A DNA stretch of 64,000 bases from assembly GCF_900177375.1 (NCBI RefSeq), contig NZ_FWZU01000001.1:372001-436000 (forward strand), in the 5' to 3' direction. The translations under genes were made by a program, and so were the position numbers. Below the pieces are notes generated by a model. It saw nothing but the letters and a program-made list of their open reading frames with translations, made no database searches and was not told the DNA's origin. Positions 63,953-64,000 of this stretch are shown one piece after another (the first letter of the stretch is position 1; each line of letters begins with the position of its first letter). The stretch is from Desulfovibrio gilichinskyi (GTDB lineage Bacteria; Desulfobacterota; Desulfovibrionia; Desulfovibrionales; Desulfovibrionaceae).

Positions 63953-64000
63953 ATTCCAGTCGGCAGGTTTTAGCTGTTAATATCTCGCTAAAATCTTTCC

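Noticed and set aside
1-64000. CRISPR arrays, prophage or toxin-antitoxin modules
   Set aside because: No regularly spaced direct repeats, phage structural genes or paired small toxin/antitoxin genes were seen; the small RHH-like gene has no partner.

Overview
The window reads as chromosomal DNA of a marine, Desulfovibrio-like sulfate reducer (Desulfovibrionales, close to Maridesulfovibrio in style). This rests on moderate GC with AT-rich spacers, a class III (c3-type) tetraheme cytochrome at about 10.4 kb, strong AGGAG ribosome sites, and an exosortase/exopolysaccharide locus of the deltaproteobacterial type. The taxonomic call is inference; there is no rRNA or tRNA gene in the window.

Left third (0-27 kb), mostly housekeeping. 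It holds a truncated flavoprotein reductase, an S9 peptidase lipoprotein and a membrane GGDEF protein with an altered signature. Then come gpt (xanthine phosphoribosyltransferase) and a four-gene BMP-type nucleoside/purine ABC importer operon. A long AT-rich spacer precedes the cytochrome. A TetR regulator with a clear palindromic operator controls an unusual flavin split-barrel/DUF2867 fusion. On the minus strand lie an amidohydrolase and a hom-apgM-thioesterase group, preceded by alaC. On the plus strand follow a single-domain CBM48 protein, ilvE behind a long structured leader, dnaX-ybaB-recR and recD2. A large EAL-CBS-GGDEF protein closes this part.

Centre (27.5-47.3 kb), an exopolysaccharide/exosortase locus. 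Block one (to a terminator at 34.93 kb) carries a Wzy/O-antigen-ligase-like protein, a heparinase II/III-family protein, an exosortase fused to an EpsI domain (XrtD type) and a PrsT-like TPR lipoprotein. Block two carries a polyprenyl glycosylphosphotransferase, an adenylylsulfate kinase, a Wza-like export protein, an outer-membrane barrel, a Wzz-like chain-length protein, a CpsD-like kinase, an ExeA-like ATPase, a secreted heparinase-like protein and a Wzx-like flippase. An FkbM methyltransferase faces the block, and the decayed remains of an IS3-family transposase lie directly upstream of it. The set should initiate, polymerise, flip, size and export a (possibly sulfated) polysaccharide; no sorting substrate of the exosortase is encoded here.

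Right third (47.8-64 kb). A small RHH-like protein diverges from a strong sigma-54 promoter that drives no plus-strand protein gene but a structured segment of about 140 nt ending in a terminator: a candidate sigma-54-dependent small RNA, and the most interesting object here. Then follow a DMT transporter, a LOG protein, an MBL/beta-CASP nuclease-like protein, rsmD-coaD-miaA, two exported proteins of unknown function, tatA, a Cys-rich small protein, an unknown protein, a HAD hydrolase, yggT-divIVA-like-ydcH genes, ilvB-ilvN-ilvC, an RRM protein and infA. Branched-chain amino-acid genes are therefore split between ilvE (18.6 kb) and ilvBNC (59.7-63 kb).
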